Positions 47,801 through 54,300 of a stretch of 64,000 nucleotides of DNA are shown piece after piece. The stretch is taken from assembly GCF_009852415.1 (NCBI RefSeq), contig NZ_WOXS01000002.1, positions 7,356,001 to 7,420,000 on the forward strand, written 5' to 3'. Position numbers and translations under genes: made by a program. The notes beneath the pieces were generated by a model that made no database searches, was not told the origin of the DNA, and saw only the letters and a program-made list of their open reading frames with translations. The first letter of the stretch is position 1. Every line of letters starts with the position of its first letter. The stretch comes from Streptomyces sp. Tu 3180 (GTDB taxonomy: Bacteria > Actinomycetota > Actinomycetes > Streptomycetales > Streptomycetaceae).

Positions 47801-50800
47801 CGTGCCGCGCGGGGGAGTGGGCTACGGCGCGCTGCGCCACCTGCACCCCACGGCGGGACGCGAACTGCCGGAACTGCCGCAGGTCGGCTTCAACTACCTG
47901 GGGCAGCAGGACTGGAACGCGTCCGAGGGCGGCCTGCTGCGCGCGCCCCACGGCGGGCTGACCGGCGACATGGACCGCTCGGCGGACCGGCCGCACCTCA
48001 TCGACGTCCTCGGCCGGGTCACCGACAAGCGGCTGGAGTTCACCTGGTCGTACTCCCGGCGGGTGCACCGCCGCGACACCGTCGCCCGCCTCGCGCGGGA
48101 GACGGCGGAGGAACTGCGCAGGATCGTCCGGCACTGCGCCGAGCCGGGCGCGGGCGGCCGCACCCCGTCGGACTTCCCGCTGGCCGCCCTGGACCAGGCG
48201 GCCGTCGACCGGCTCGTCGGCGACGGGCGCGACGTGACGGACGTCTACCCCCTCACCCCCACGCAGACCGGCATGGTCGTGCACGGCATGGACGAGCCCG
48301 GTGAGGGCCTGTACACCGAGCAGATCACCTTCGTCGCGGACGGCGTGCGCGAGCCCCGGCTGCTGGCCGCCGCCTGGCAGCACGTCGTCGACCGGACCCC
48401 CGTGCTGCGCACCGCCGTGGCCCTGCGCGGGGTCCCGGCACCCCTCCAGACCGTGCACCGCCGCGTCACCCTGCCCGTCACCACGCTCGACTGGAGCGGC
48501 CTGGACCCGGCGCGGCGGGACACCGGGCTGCGGCGGCTGCTCGACGAGGACCGCGCCCGCGGCATCGACCTGGACCGCCCCCCGCTGCTGCGCGTCACCC
48601 TGATCCGGCTCGGCCCGGACGAGGTGCGCGTGGTGTGGACCTTCCACCACGTCCTGCTGGACGGGTGGAGCGTCTTCCACGTGCTGGGCGACGTGATGGC
48701 CGCGCACGCCGCGCTCGCCGCCGGCGGCGAGCCGCGGCTGCCGCGGCGGCGGCCCTTCGCGGACTACGCCGCCTGGCTGGCCGGCCGTGACGCCGCAGCC
48801 GCCGAGGAGCACTGGAAGGCCGCCCTCGCCGGCTACGCCGCGCCCACCCCGCTCCCGTACGACCGCAGGCCCGCCCCGGGCGCCGCCGCCCGGTCGGGGA
48901 CGTGGCTGTCCCGGCGGCTCGGCGCCGACGCCACGGCCCGGCTGACGGACTTCGCCCGCCGCCACCGGCTCACCCTCAACACCCTGGTGCAGGGCGCCTG
49001 GGCGCTGCTGCTGGCGCGGCTCGCGGGCGAGCGGGAGGTGTGCTTCGGCACCACCGTCTCCGGCCGGCCCGCCGACCTGCCGGGCGCGGACACGATCACC
49101 GGCCTGTTCATCACCACCCTGCCCGCGCGGGTCGCCGTGGACGAGTCCGCGCCGTGCGCCGCGTGGCTGCGGGAACTCCAGGCCGCCCGCGCGGAGGACC
49201 GGCGCTTCGACCACGTGCCGCTGACGGACCTGCACCAGTGGAGCGAACTGCCTCCCGGGACCTCCCTGTTCGACAGCCTGCTGGTCTTCGAGAACTACCC
49301 CGTGGGCGACGCCACCGCGGGCGCGCACGGCGTGCGCATCCGGGACCTCGACGCCCGCGAGGCGACCAACTACCCGCTCACCGTGGTGATCTCGCCCGGC
49401 GACGAGCTGAGCGTGGAACTCGGCTACGACCCCCGGTACTTCGAGGAGACCACGGCCGAGGCCCTGTCCGCCCGGCTGATGCACGCCCTGTCCGCCCTCG
49501 CCGCGTCCGGTGACCGGGTGCCGCTGCACGCCCTCGACGTACTGCCGCCCGGCGAACGGCACCGGCTGCTGCACGGCCCCGCGCGCCCGCAGCTGCCGCC
49601 GGTGCCCCCGGCGACGCTGCCCGCGCTGTTCGAGGCCGCGGCCGACCGGTGGCCCGAGGGGACCGCCCTCGACACGGGGGAGTCGACGCTGACCTTCGGC
49701 GAGGCGGAGACACGCGCCAACCGGCTCGCGCACCGGCTCATCGCCCGCGGGGCCGGGCCGGGCGACCTCGTGGCCCTCGTGCTGCCGCGCTCGGCGGACA
49801 TGGTCCTCGCCCAGCTCGCCGTGGCCAAGGCGGGCGCCGCCTTCCTGCCGGTGGACCCGGGCTACCCGGCCGAGCGGGTCGCTCTGATGCTGCGCGACGC
49901 GGATCCCGCCGTCACCCTCACCGCCGAGGAGGTCGCCGGCCTGCTCGCGGCCCCGCCGGGCGGCGTCCCGGACCACCGGCCCACCGACGCCGACCGCGTC
50001 CGCCCGCTGGACCTCGACGACCCGGCGTACGTCATCTACACCTCCGGCTCCACCGGCACCCCCAAGGGCGTCGTCGTCACCCACCGCGGACTGGCCGGCT
50101 TCGCCGCCGCCGAGGCCGCGCACTACCGGGTGCGGGCCGGGGACCGGGTCCTGGCCTTCGCCACGCCCAGCTTCGACGCCTCCGTGCTGGAGCTGTGCAT
50201 GTCCCTGCCGAGCGGCGCGGCCCTCGTCGTACCGCCGCCCGGCCCGCTGCTCGGCGCCGAACTGGCGGACGTGCTGCGCACCTCGCGCATCACCCACACC
50301 CTGCTGCCGCCCGCCGCGCTCGCCACCCTCCCGCCGGACACCCCCGGCACCCTGCCCGAGCTGCGCACCCTGATCGTCGGCGCGGACGCCTGCCGGGCCG
50401 AACTGGTCGCCCGCTGGGCACCGCACCACCGCATGGTCAACTCCTACGGGCCCACCGAGGCGACCGTCGTCGCCACCTGGTCCGACCCGCTGGAACCGGA
50501 CGGCTCCGCGCCGCCCATCGGCCGCGCGCTGCCCGCCACCGGCGCCTACGTCCTCGACGCGCGCCTGCGTCCCGTCCCCGACGGCGTGCCCGGCGAGCTG
50601 TGGCTCGCCGGACCGGCCCTGGCCCGCGGCTACCTGGGCCGGCCCGGCCTGACGGCGGCCCGCTTCACCGCCGACCCCTTCGGCCCGCCCGGCACCCGCA
50701 TGTACCGCACCGGCGACCTGGTCCGCCGCGACGCCCGCGGCGAACTGCACTACCTCGGGCGCACCGACCACCAGCTCAAGCTGCGCGGCCACCGCATCGA

Positions 50801-51380
50801 GGCCGGCGAGGTCGAGGCGACCCTGGTGCGCCACCCCGCGGTGCTGGACGCCGTGGTGAGCGTGCGGGAGGACGAACCGGGGCTGCCGCGCCTGGTGGCC
50901 CACCTGCTCGTCGCGCCCGGCGCCGAACCGCCCGCCGGCGCGGAGCTGCGGGCCTTCGCCGCCCGCACCCTGCCCGGCCCCATGGTGCCCTCGGCGTTCG
51001 TGACGCTGGACCGGTTCCCGCTCACGGAGAACGGCAAGACCGACCGGGCCGCGCTGCCCGCGCCCGGCCCGGACGCGCCGGAGAGGACCGCCGGGCACGT
51101 ACCGCCCCGCACGCCCACGGAGGAGGCGGTCGCCGCCCTGTGGGAGGAGATCCTCCGGACCACCGTGGGCGCGGAGGACGACTTCTTCGCCCTGGGCGGC
51201 GACTCCCTGCGCGCCCTGCAGATCGCCTCCCGCGCCAACGACACCTTCGGCGTGACCCTCACGCCCCGCGACGTCCTGGTCAACCGCACCGTCGCCGCCC
51301 TGGCGGACCTGGTGGAGGAACAGGTGCTGAGCGAACTCGAAGACGCCGCACGCGGCGACAGCGACCACGAAGAACGGTGA
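32805..51380 (+). CDS. Nonribosomal peptide synthetase NRPS1, five modules (A-T / C-A-T-E / C-A-T-E / C-A-T-E / C-A-T)
   Basis: A 6,191-residue synthetase. Domain landmarks by approximate residue: A1 (FTSGSTG 167), T1 (LGGDS 552); C2 (HHIVTDG 745), A2 1225, T2 1609, E2 (HHLVVDG 1787); C3 (DHLILDG 2259), A3 2726, T3 3115, E3 3303; C4 (HHVLLDG 3771), A4 4246, T4 4633, E4 4815; C5 5281, A5 5743, T5 6131. It begins directly with an adenylation domain, so it is an initiating enzyme without an acylating starter C domain. Specificity residues read by eye: A1 and A5 DALLIGSVV; A2 DVFSVALVY; A3 DAYFWGVTF (Val/Ile-like); A4 DVFSVAIVY. C2 looks like an LCL domain and C3-C5 like DCL domains, agreeing with the epimerases before them. 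The acidic C-terminal tail is a probable docking region for NRPS2. The gene is intact over 18.6 kb. No thioesterase domain is present. Confidence 0.95.
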   Translation: MTDLHAQRPAAPASAPAGTPLPARTDHATRHVPLGELFTGWVTRDPHAPAVTDGRRTWSYGELARRAGRLAAHLVGSGAGPERTVALVLPRSMELIAAELAVALAGAAFLPVDPAYPAERRALMLADAAPAVVLDDPDRVRALLDAEEGEADPPGSRVLPDHAAYVIFTSGSTGTPKGVTVTHRGIGAFAAAAAERYAVGPGDRVLQFSSPSFDASVLELCASVLSGALLVVPPDGPWLGDELAAVLDEHRITHALIPPAALSTLPDPADSGGAPHLRTLIVGAEACPAALVDRWAPGRRMINSYGPTEATVVATWTGPLTPGTGTPAIGSPLPGTEAHVLDAALRPVPPGAEGELYVGGDGLARGYLGRPGLTATRFVAHPFGPPGTRLYRTGDRVRRRADGELEFLGRADRQVKVRGFRIEPGEIEAALTREPGVREAVVVVRDEEPARGRLVGYVTPADPARRPEPARLRAALAAALPAHMVPSAVVVLDALPLTPQHKVDLRALPAPGGTRTEERVEPRTDDERALAAIWADVLGVGTVGVTDDFFDLGGDSILAARTLTRIREALGVRLSLRDVFTARTVAALAPLAADPSTAVPPDPIPPAPRGEPVPLSGAQRRLWFLDDLTDGAAEYNTGVALRLRGPLDAQALRRALDRLAARHDSLRTTFATVDGQGVQLVAPEAVLPLRTAGVEHLPAGRRDEAVERLLTEELRRPHDLTAGPLTRALLVRRAPGDHVLLLAQHHIVTDGWSVGVLTRDLAALYHAEACGEPDGLPLPGVQYPDFALWEHERLTGDADADDLRYWKRHLAGLQQLDLPTDRPRPAVRTTAGAAHRHTLPKHLVDRLRQLAQGRGATVFTLFAGAAAVLFSRYSGQRDVAFGTVTNGRDRRELEDVTGFFANTVVLRGEVDDAVTVDRFVESMRTTVLDAFAHDGVPFDRVVEELAPPRDPSRTPLVQVLVVQQTAPARPPLAAGVRIEEHPLPRPAARFDLVLEFAPRGDGDCELTVEYNTDLFEAATAARMSRQLHRLLEGMAGGPHRTLAELPLLSDDERRTLLDSWNPPATAGDRADGATLPALFEAQAARTPDRTAVTCGGVRLDYAGLNRRANRLARLLTARGAGPESLVALCLPRSADLLPALWAVLKSGAGYLPVDPGYPAERIRFMLADAAPSLVVATRETAHALPDDCEPLFLEDAEDTEDIGPSDADPTDADRTRPLDPSHPAYVIYTSGSTGRPKGVVVTHRSVAALAAWAGETFGPRGLAHVVASTSLNFDVSVFELLCPLLAGGSVEVVADLPALADGSGPRRAGLLSGVPSVLSRVLGGDGAVEADTVVLAGEALPARTVRDIRDAMPSAQVANLYGPTEATVYATAWFADGTVPDQAPPIGRPVARTRAYVLDRLLRPQPPGVIGELYLGGGGLARGYLNRPGLTAARFVADPFGAPGDRMYRTGDLVRWSADGRLEYLGRTDQQVKVRGFRIELGEVEEALRRCTGVAEAAATVRDGDGHRRLAGYVVPAPGAHVEPEAVRRELGRTLPDYMVPAAVVVLPELPLNPNGKLDRARLPDPAPAETAVRHVAPRTPTERTLAAVWAEVLHLERVGADDNFFALGGDSILSIQVVARARQAGLTITSRDVYRHQTVAALARRADEAGSRRPAAASAPVEATGPAPLTPIQHWLFGNAAERAGHFGQTLSVELRAGVDATALEDALNDVIAHHDALRSRFLTDEEGVRWLIDGPAARCRLARHTGPDTDTPHLGPHDLRHGPLLRAVLHDRGPGRPHALHLAVHHLVVDGVSWRLLLEDLDRAYRARRAGRDGAAALPPKSSPLRHWAERLAAHAAAGGFDDEKAYWARVTEDARAALPTDRTGANTYASQRSVTVRLGPEDTRALLRTLPETYRTRANDVLLAALGRVLCGWTGHDRVLVDVEGHGREELFDDVDTSRTVGWFTTRHPVALAVPPGAHWDAVLKQVKEQLRAVPRHGLGHGALTLPGRDAAPLPATTAQISFNYLGRFGLSGTSEGLYGGPLRPLELDADPSAPRPHALEVVGLLDGDGLEFTWFYSDGLHRRETVEDLAGRFADALAGLARHAARPGAAGRTPSDFPLVRLDQTQVDRIAAGDPAGLEDVHPLTPTQAGMLFHRLSQDDRGVYFQQLTFVLDGVEDPAVLADAWQRVTDRTPVLRARVVWQDVPEPLLVVQRRAAVPVELTDWRGLSDAERDRRLRDLLEGDRARGVDLTRAPLQRLVLARVRDRAVRVVWSFDHLILDGWSLFQVLSDVFACHAGLAGAADVPLPDRRPFRDYVAWLRGRADRDEAERHWRTRLDGLDETTALPFDREPRESHRAESTRAVHVTVPEATTRALEGLARTAGLTVNTLVQGAWALLLSRQAGRDEVVFGTTVSGRPPELPGADAMNGLFIATLPTRVHVPREGTLLAWLARLQQEQSEDRRHDHVPLHRMKAFTALPERAALFDSIVVFENYPVDDDLAAAHGLRLSGLDGIETTNYPLGLVAYPGTELALRLGYDPDLFDAATVERMAEYLTVLLEGFAAAPRSAPARLPLLTAARRAQVLHAWNDTATGAPAATTADLFAAQVGRTPDAVALLAGDERLTYRELDDRAGALAGRLAALGVRPEVPVGVLMDRSAGLVVTQVALARLGGVYVPLDGRAPRERLRTMLEEAGAGLLLTDGAWEETAAALLPDGVVLRPDGDTAGAPASGTTPAVDPDHVQYLMFTSGSTGTPKGVAVRQRDVAALALDRAFAAHDRVLVHSPHAFDASTYELWVPLLRGGTAVLAPPGDLEAATVRRAITGQGVSCLFLTVGLFRLLAQEDPACLRGAREVWTGGEAVPGSAVRRVLDACPDLTVVDVYGPTETTTFATRRVFRAGDALPAALPIGRPLDDTRAYVLDGALQPQPPGVPGELYLAGAGLARGYAGRPGATAARYLADPFGPPGGRMYRTGDIVRWSADGELHFVGRADDQIKIRGFRVEPAEIEARLTAHPAVAEAVVSVSRHAGRKLLVAHLVPAPGAAVPPAAGLRESLSGELPDYMVPAAFVTVPELPLTANGKVDRRRLPDPDPSAAGDAAYRAPRTDAERVLAGIWAELLGVERVGADDNFFMLGGDSIVSIQVVSRARTAGLALTPRDLFRHPVLAALATAATGAARTVADTGPVTGEVGLTPIQRWFLDAEPPRPEYFNQSVVAETDGDVDTDALDAALTALWAHHDALRARFTRTADGTWRQEYAAPDTEAPRLLRVHDLDGLDARAAEEAEARLSREAHTGFRLDTGPLIAARLFTGGDRAPRLLLTAHHLIVDGVSWRVLLEDLETAYRQARAGGRTRLPQRTTSVREWVRRLTRRAGEGDLAAQRAHWEAVSRHCADPLPVDLDGGNTVADLRAVTVRLDRRRTDDLLRRVPGVYRTRVDDVLLTALGRVLADWTGRRTVAVGLEGHGREDHLFDDLDLSRTVGWFTSLFPVALELPEGDWGAALKSVKEQLRAVPDRGVGHGVLRHLAGDERLAAAPLPGISFNYLGRFDWSAGDGALVRAVPGGLDGAEDPGAPRPHLLDVVARVEDDELEITWHYSGGRHREETVASLAGGMLRSLEEIVAHCAAPDAGGRTPSDFPLARLDQAAVDRVVGDGRAVEDVYPLTPMQAGMLFHSLMDPQGRTYVNQVQVVLHGVTDPHALAEAWQRTADANPILRTRLVWQETAEPLQVVERRAVVPVTHHDWSGRPAEECARDMGALLEADRQTGIDLGAAPLTRLALIRLAPDRVRMVWTFHHVLLDGWSAAQVFDEVCERYAALTSGRRPQVPDRAPFADYLRWLAARDTGRAERHWRETLAGFAVPTELPRDRRPAEAHRTSSSGTVRVALGREVSARLKETAQRAGLTVNTVLQGAWGLLLHHYGGGADVVFGTTVSGRPADLPGVESMVGLFINTLPTRLRIDGERPLLEWLREVQSAQSEARRHDFVSLAQLQTWSEVPGGTSLFDSIVVFENYPFDEGALARHGITVEQERDLEPTNYPLSVVVAPGDDVTVSLDYDPAAFDAATVEGLGAGLRALLTRIAADPGRRLADLPALGPDDGRRLLDRLAGPVTSPPRRTLPDAFAAQAARTPGAPAVTAGAERLTYRQLDERANRLARLLIEAGAGPERFVALALPRTADLIVALLAVLKSGAAYLPVDPGHPAERIAFLFEDVRPDAVITCAETSARLPDGPYARIALDDPACAARLAAASAAAVGDGERRGGLLPGHPAYVIHTSGSTGRPKGVVVPHASVVALADWAAAEFTGRGLSHVVASTSLNFDVSVFEILTPLLAGGHVEVVRDLLALAERPGPWRAGLLSAVPSALTRLLAEDTVRVTADTVVLAGEALPARAVRQVRETVPGCRVMNIYGPTEATVYATAFTCDPAEPDRVPPIGRPVGGARAYVLDARLRPVPVGAPGELYLAGTGVARGYLNRPGLTASRFLADPYGPPGGRMYRTGDLVRWTAGGDLLYLGRTDDQVKVRGFRIELGEVEAALARHPRVAAAAARVVEHDGHKRLVGYAVPRAGDAPAPADLRAFLARTLPDHLVPAVVVELERLPLGATGKLDRRALPEPVWSAAAAAEGGRPPRTATERTLAAIWSEVLGVPDVGATDNYFALGGDSVLGIQIVSAARRAGLALTPRHLFRHQTVAELAAAAEEVPAAPTAAAEQGPVAGDVPLTPVQHWLFDTLTGDPARLTQAVSFELASDTDEALLRAALAAVLERHDALRMRCEPAGGGRWRQYGTPPGAAPHLEVHDASEAPDAVAARLCSGFDLARGPLLKAALCRPDDHRPPVLLLAAHHLVVDAVSWRVVLEDLDAAYRALRTGTVPDLGPKTTSFRTWARRLAAHTADGGFDDEIAHWSGLRPTALPTDLTGGNTAADEETVTVGLDDEDTRRLLKDVPDAYRTRVNDVLLCALGRVLARWTGQDRVVVALEGHGREDLFDDVDLARTVGWFTTMFPVGLDVPRDAGLGAALKTVKENLRAVPRGGVGYGALRHLHPTAGRELPELPQVGFNYLGQQDWNASEGGLLRAPHGGLTGDMDRSADRPHLIDVLGRVTDKRLEFTWSYSRRVHRRDTVARLARETAEELRRIVRHCAEPGAGGRTPSDFPLAALDQAAVDRLVGDGRDVTDVYPLTPTQTGMVVHGMDEPGEGLYTEQITFVADGVREPRLLAAAWQHVVDRTPVLRTAVALRGVPAPLQTVHRRVTLPVTTLDWSGLDPARRDTGLRRLLDEDRARGIDLDRPPLLRVTLIRLGPDEVRVVWTFHHVLLDGWSVFHVLGDVMAAHAALAAGGEPRLPRRRPFADYAAWLAGRDAAAAEEHWKAALAGYAAPTPLPYDRRPAPGAAARSGTWLSRRLGADATARLTDFARRHRLTLNTLVQGAWALLLARLAGEREVCFGTTVSGRPADLPGADTITGLFITTLPARVAVDESAPCAAWLRELQAARAEDRRFDHVPLTDLHQWSELPPGTSLFDSLLVFENYPVGDATAGAHGVRIRDLDAREATNYPLTVVISPGDELSVELGYDPRYFEETTAEALSARLMHALSALAASGDRVPLHALDVLPPGERHRLLHGPARPQLPPVPPATLPALFEAAADRWPEGTALDTGESTLTFGEAETRANRLAHRLIARGAGPGDLVALVLPRSADMVLAQLAVAKAGAAFLPVDPGYPAERVALMLRDADPAVTLTAEEVAGLLAAPPGGVPDHRPTDADRVRPLDLDDPAYVIYTSGSTGTPKGVVVTHRGLAGFAAAEAAHYRVRAGDRVLAFATPSFDASVLELCMSLPSGAALVVPPPGPLLGAELADVLRTSRITHTLLPPAALATLPPDTPGTLPELRTLIVGADACRAELVARWAPHHRMVNSYGPTEATVVATWSDPLEPDGSAPPIGRALPATGAYVLDARLRPVPDGVPGELWLAGPALARGYLGRPGLTAARFTADPFGPPGTRMYRTGDLVRRDARGELHYLGRTDHQLKLRGHRIEAGEVEATLVRHPAVLDAVVSVREDEPGLPRLVAHLLVAPGAEPPAGAELRAFAARTLPGPMVPSAFVTLDRFPLTENGKTDRAALPAPGPDAPERTAGHVPPRTPTEEAVAALWEEILRTTVGAEDDFFALGGDSLRALQIASRANDTFGVTLTPRDVLVNRTVAALADLVEEQVLSELEDAARGDSDHEER

Positions 51381-51393
51381 GGACCGGACAACC

Positions 51394-54300
51394 ATGACGT
51401 CTTCGAAGCGAAACCGTGCCGAGGCCCTGCCGCAGGACCTCCAGGAAGCGCTCCGCCGCCGGCTCGCCGGACGGGCCGCCGGCACCCCCGGCGCCGCCGC
51501 CCGGCAGGCCATCGGGCACGCGGACCGCACCCGGCCGCTGCCCCTGTCCTTCGCCCAGCAGCGCCTGTGGTTCCTGGACCGGCTGCGCCCCGGCGACCCG
51601 CGCTACAACAGCGCGGTCGCGCTCCGGCTCACCGGAGCACTGGACCGCACCGCCCTGACCGCCGCGCTGGAGCTGGTGGTGCGCCGGCACGAGGCGCTGC
51701 GCACCGTGTTCGACGAGACCGACGGCAGCCCCACGCAGACCGTGCGGCCGGCCGGCCCGCTCCCGCTGCCGGTCCGGGACCTCACGGCCCCCGGGGACGG
51801 GAGAGCCCTGGACGCGGCCCTGCTGGCCGAGTACGAGCGCCCCTTCGACCTGCGCACCGGGCCGCTGCTGCGCGCCCTGCTGCTGCGCGAGTCGGACGAC
51901 GCGCACGTGCTGCTGCTGACGGCCCACCACATCGTCACCGACGGCTGGTCGATGGGCGTGCTCCTCCAGGAGCTGTGCACCGCCTACGACGCCCTCGTGC
52001 AAGGGACGGAGCCCGCTCTGCCGCCGGTGGCCACGCAGTACCCGGACTTCGCCGTCTGGCAGCGCGAACAGCTCTCCGGCCCTCGGCTGGAGCGCGAACT
52101 GGCGCACTGGAAGGAGCGGCTGGCGGGCGCGGTGGCGCCCGGGCTTCCGCTGGACCGGCCGCGCCGCGGCGAGGAGTCCGGCGCGGGCGCGGTGCACGCC
52201 TTCACCGTCCCCGCCGACACCACCGCCCGGCTGAAGCGGCTCGCGGCCGAGCGGCACACCACCCTGTTCACCGCCCTGGTCGCCGCCTGCCAGGCCCTGC
52301 TGGCCCGCTGGTCCGGACAGGACGACGTCACCGTCGGCTCGCTCACCCCCGGACGCGGGCGCACCGACCTGGAACGGGCCGTGGGGTTCTTCGTCAACAC
52401 CGTCGCGCTGCGCACCCGCGTCGAGACCGGCGGCTCCTTCCGCGATCTGCTGACCGCCGCCGCGGACACCGTCAACGACGCCTTCGCGCACGGCGACACG
52501 CCGTTCGAGCGGCTGGTGGAGGCCGTCGGCGCGGCCCGGGAGGCGGGCCGCAACCCCCTGTTCGACGTGATGGTCCTGCTGCACCCCGCGCCGCCCGCCG
52601 CCCCCGACCCGCACGGCCTGGCCGCCGCCCCGGTCGCCGTGCCCCGGCGGGCCGCCACCTTCGACCTGAGCGTGGAGTTCGTCCCGGACGGAGACGGTCT
52701 CACCGGCCTGCTGGAGTACCGCACCGACCTGTTCGACGCGGCCACCGCCGAGCGCATGGCCGACCAGCTGCTGCGCCTGCTGGAGGCCGCCGCCGCGCAG
52801 CCGGACCGGCCGCTGGGCACCCTGCCCCTGCTCTCGCCGCGGCAGCTGGAGCAGGTCACCCGGGACTGGAACGCGACCGACCTGCCCGTTCCCGAGGGCA
52901 CCCTGCCCGAGCTGTTCGCGCGGCAGGCCGCCCGCACCCCGCACGCCACCGCCCTGGTCGCCGGGGAGGAGCGCCTGGACCACGCCACGCTCGACGCCCG
53001 CGCCGACCGGCTGGCCCGGCACCTCGTGGCGCACGGCGCCGGTCCCGAGCGGCTGGTCGCCCTGAGACTGCCGCGCACCGCCGACATGATCGTGGCGATC
53101 CTCGCCGTCTGGAAGTCGGGCGCCGGCTACCTGCCCCTGGACCCCGCGCTGCCCGAGGACCGCGTGCGGTTCCTGCTCGACGACGCCCGGCCGGCCCTCG
53201 TCCTGGACGAGGCCGCGCTGCGGGACCTGCCCGCCGCCGGTCCCGCCGCCGACGCCCGCCCGCTCGCCCCGCCGGACCCGGACACCACCGCCTACGTCAT
53301 CTACACCTCCGGTTCCACCGGCCGCCCCAAGGGCGTCGCCGTGACCCACCGGTCCGCCGCGAACCTCCTCGCGGGCCACCGCGAGGGCTTCGTCGCGGAG
53401 GCGGGCGGCGGGCCGCTGCGGGTGGCGCTGACGGCGTCGTTCTCCTTCGACACCTCCCTGGAGGGCGTGCTGCTGATGGCCGACGGCCACCCGCTGCACC
53501 TGGTCGACGAGACGACCCGGCTGGACGCCGCCGCGCTGGTCGAGTACGTCGTCGAGCACCGCATCGACTTCCTCGACCTGACCCCCACCTACCTGCGCCA
53601 GCTGCTGCCCGCCGGACTGCTCACCGACCCGCGCCACCGCCCCCGGGTGCTGATGCTCGGCGGCGAGGCCGTCGGACCCGGCCTGTGGCGGGAACTGGCG
53701 GAGCGGCGGGACGTGGCCGCCTACAACTTCTACGGCCCCACCGAGTGCACGGTCGACGCCCTGGCCTGCCGTATCGGGGCCGGCGAGCGGCCCACCGTCG
53801 GCAGGCCGCTCGCCAACGTGCGCGCCTACGTCCTCGACGCCCGGCTGCAGCCCGTGCCGCCGGGCGTCGGCGGCGAGCTGTACCTGGCCGGCGTGCAGCT
53901 GGCGCGCGGCTACGCGGGCCGGCCCGGCCTGACCGCCGCCCGCTTCCTCGCCGACCCGTACGGCCCGCCCGGCGCCCGCATGTACCGCACCGGCGACCTG
54001 GCCCGCTGGACCGCCGACGGACGCCTGGACTACCTGGGGCGCGCCGACGACCAGGTCAAGGTGCGCGGCCACCGCATCGAGCCCGGCGAGGTCGAGGCGG
54101 CCCTGACCGACCTGCACGGCGTCGCCGCCTCGGCGGTCGTCGCCGTCACCGACCCGCACGGCCACACCCGGCTCGCCGCCTACCTGGTGCCCGCGGACGG
54201 CGCCCGGCTCTCCGCCGGCGACGTGCGGGCGGCCTGCCGGCGCGTGCTGCCCGACCACATGGTGCCGTCCTCGTTCACCGTGCTCGACGCCCTGCCGATG

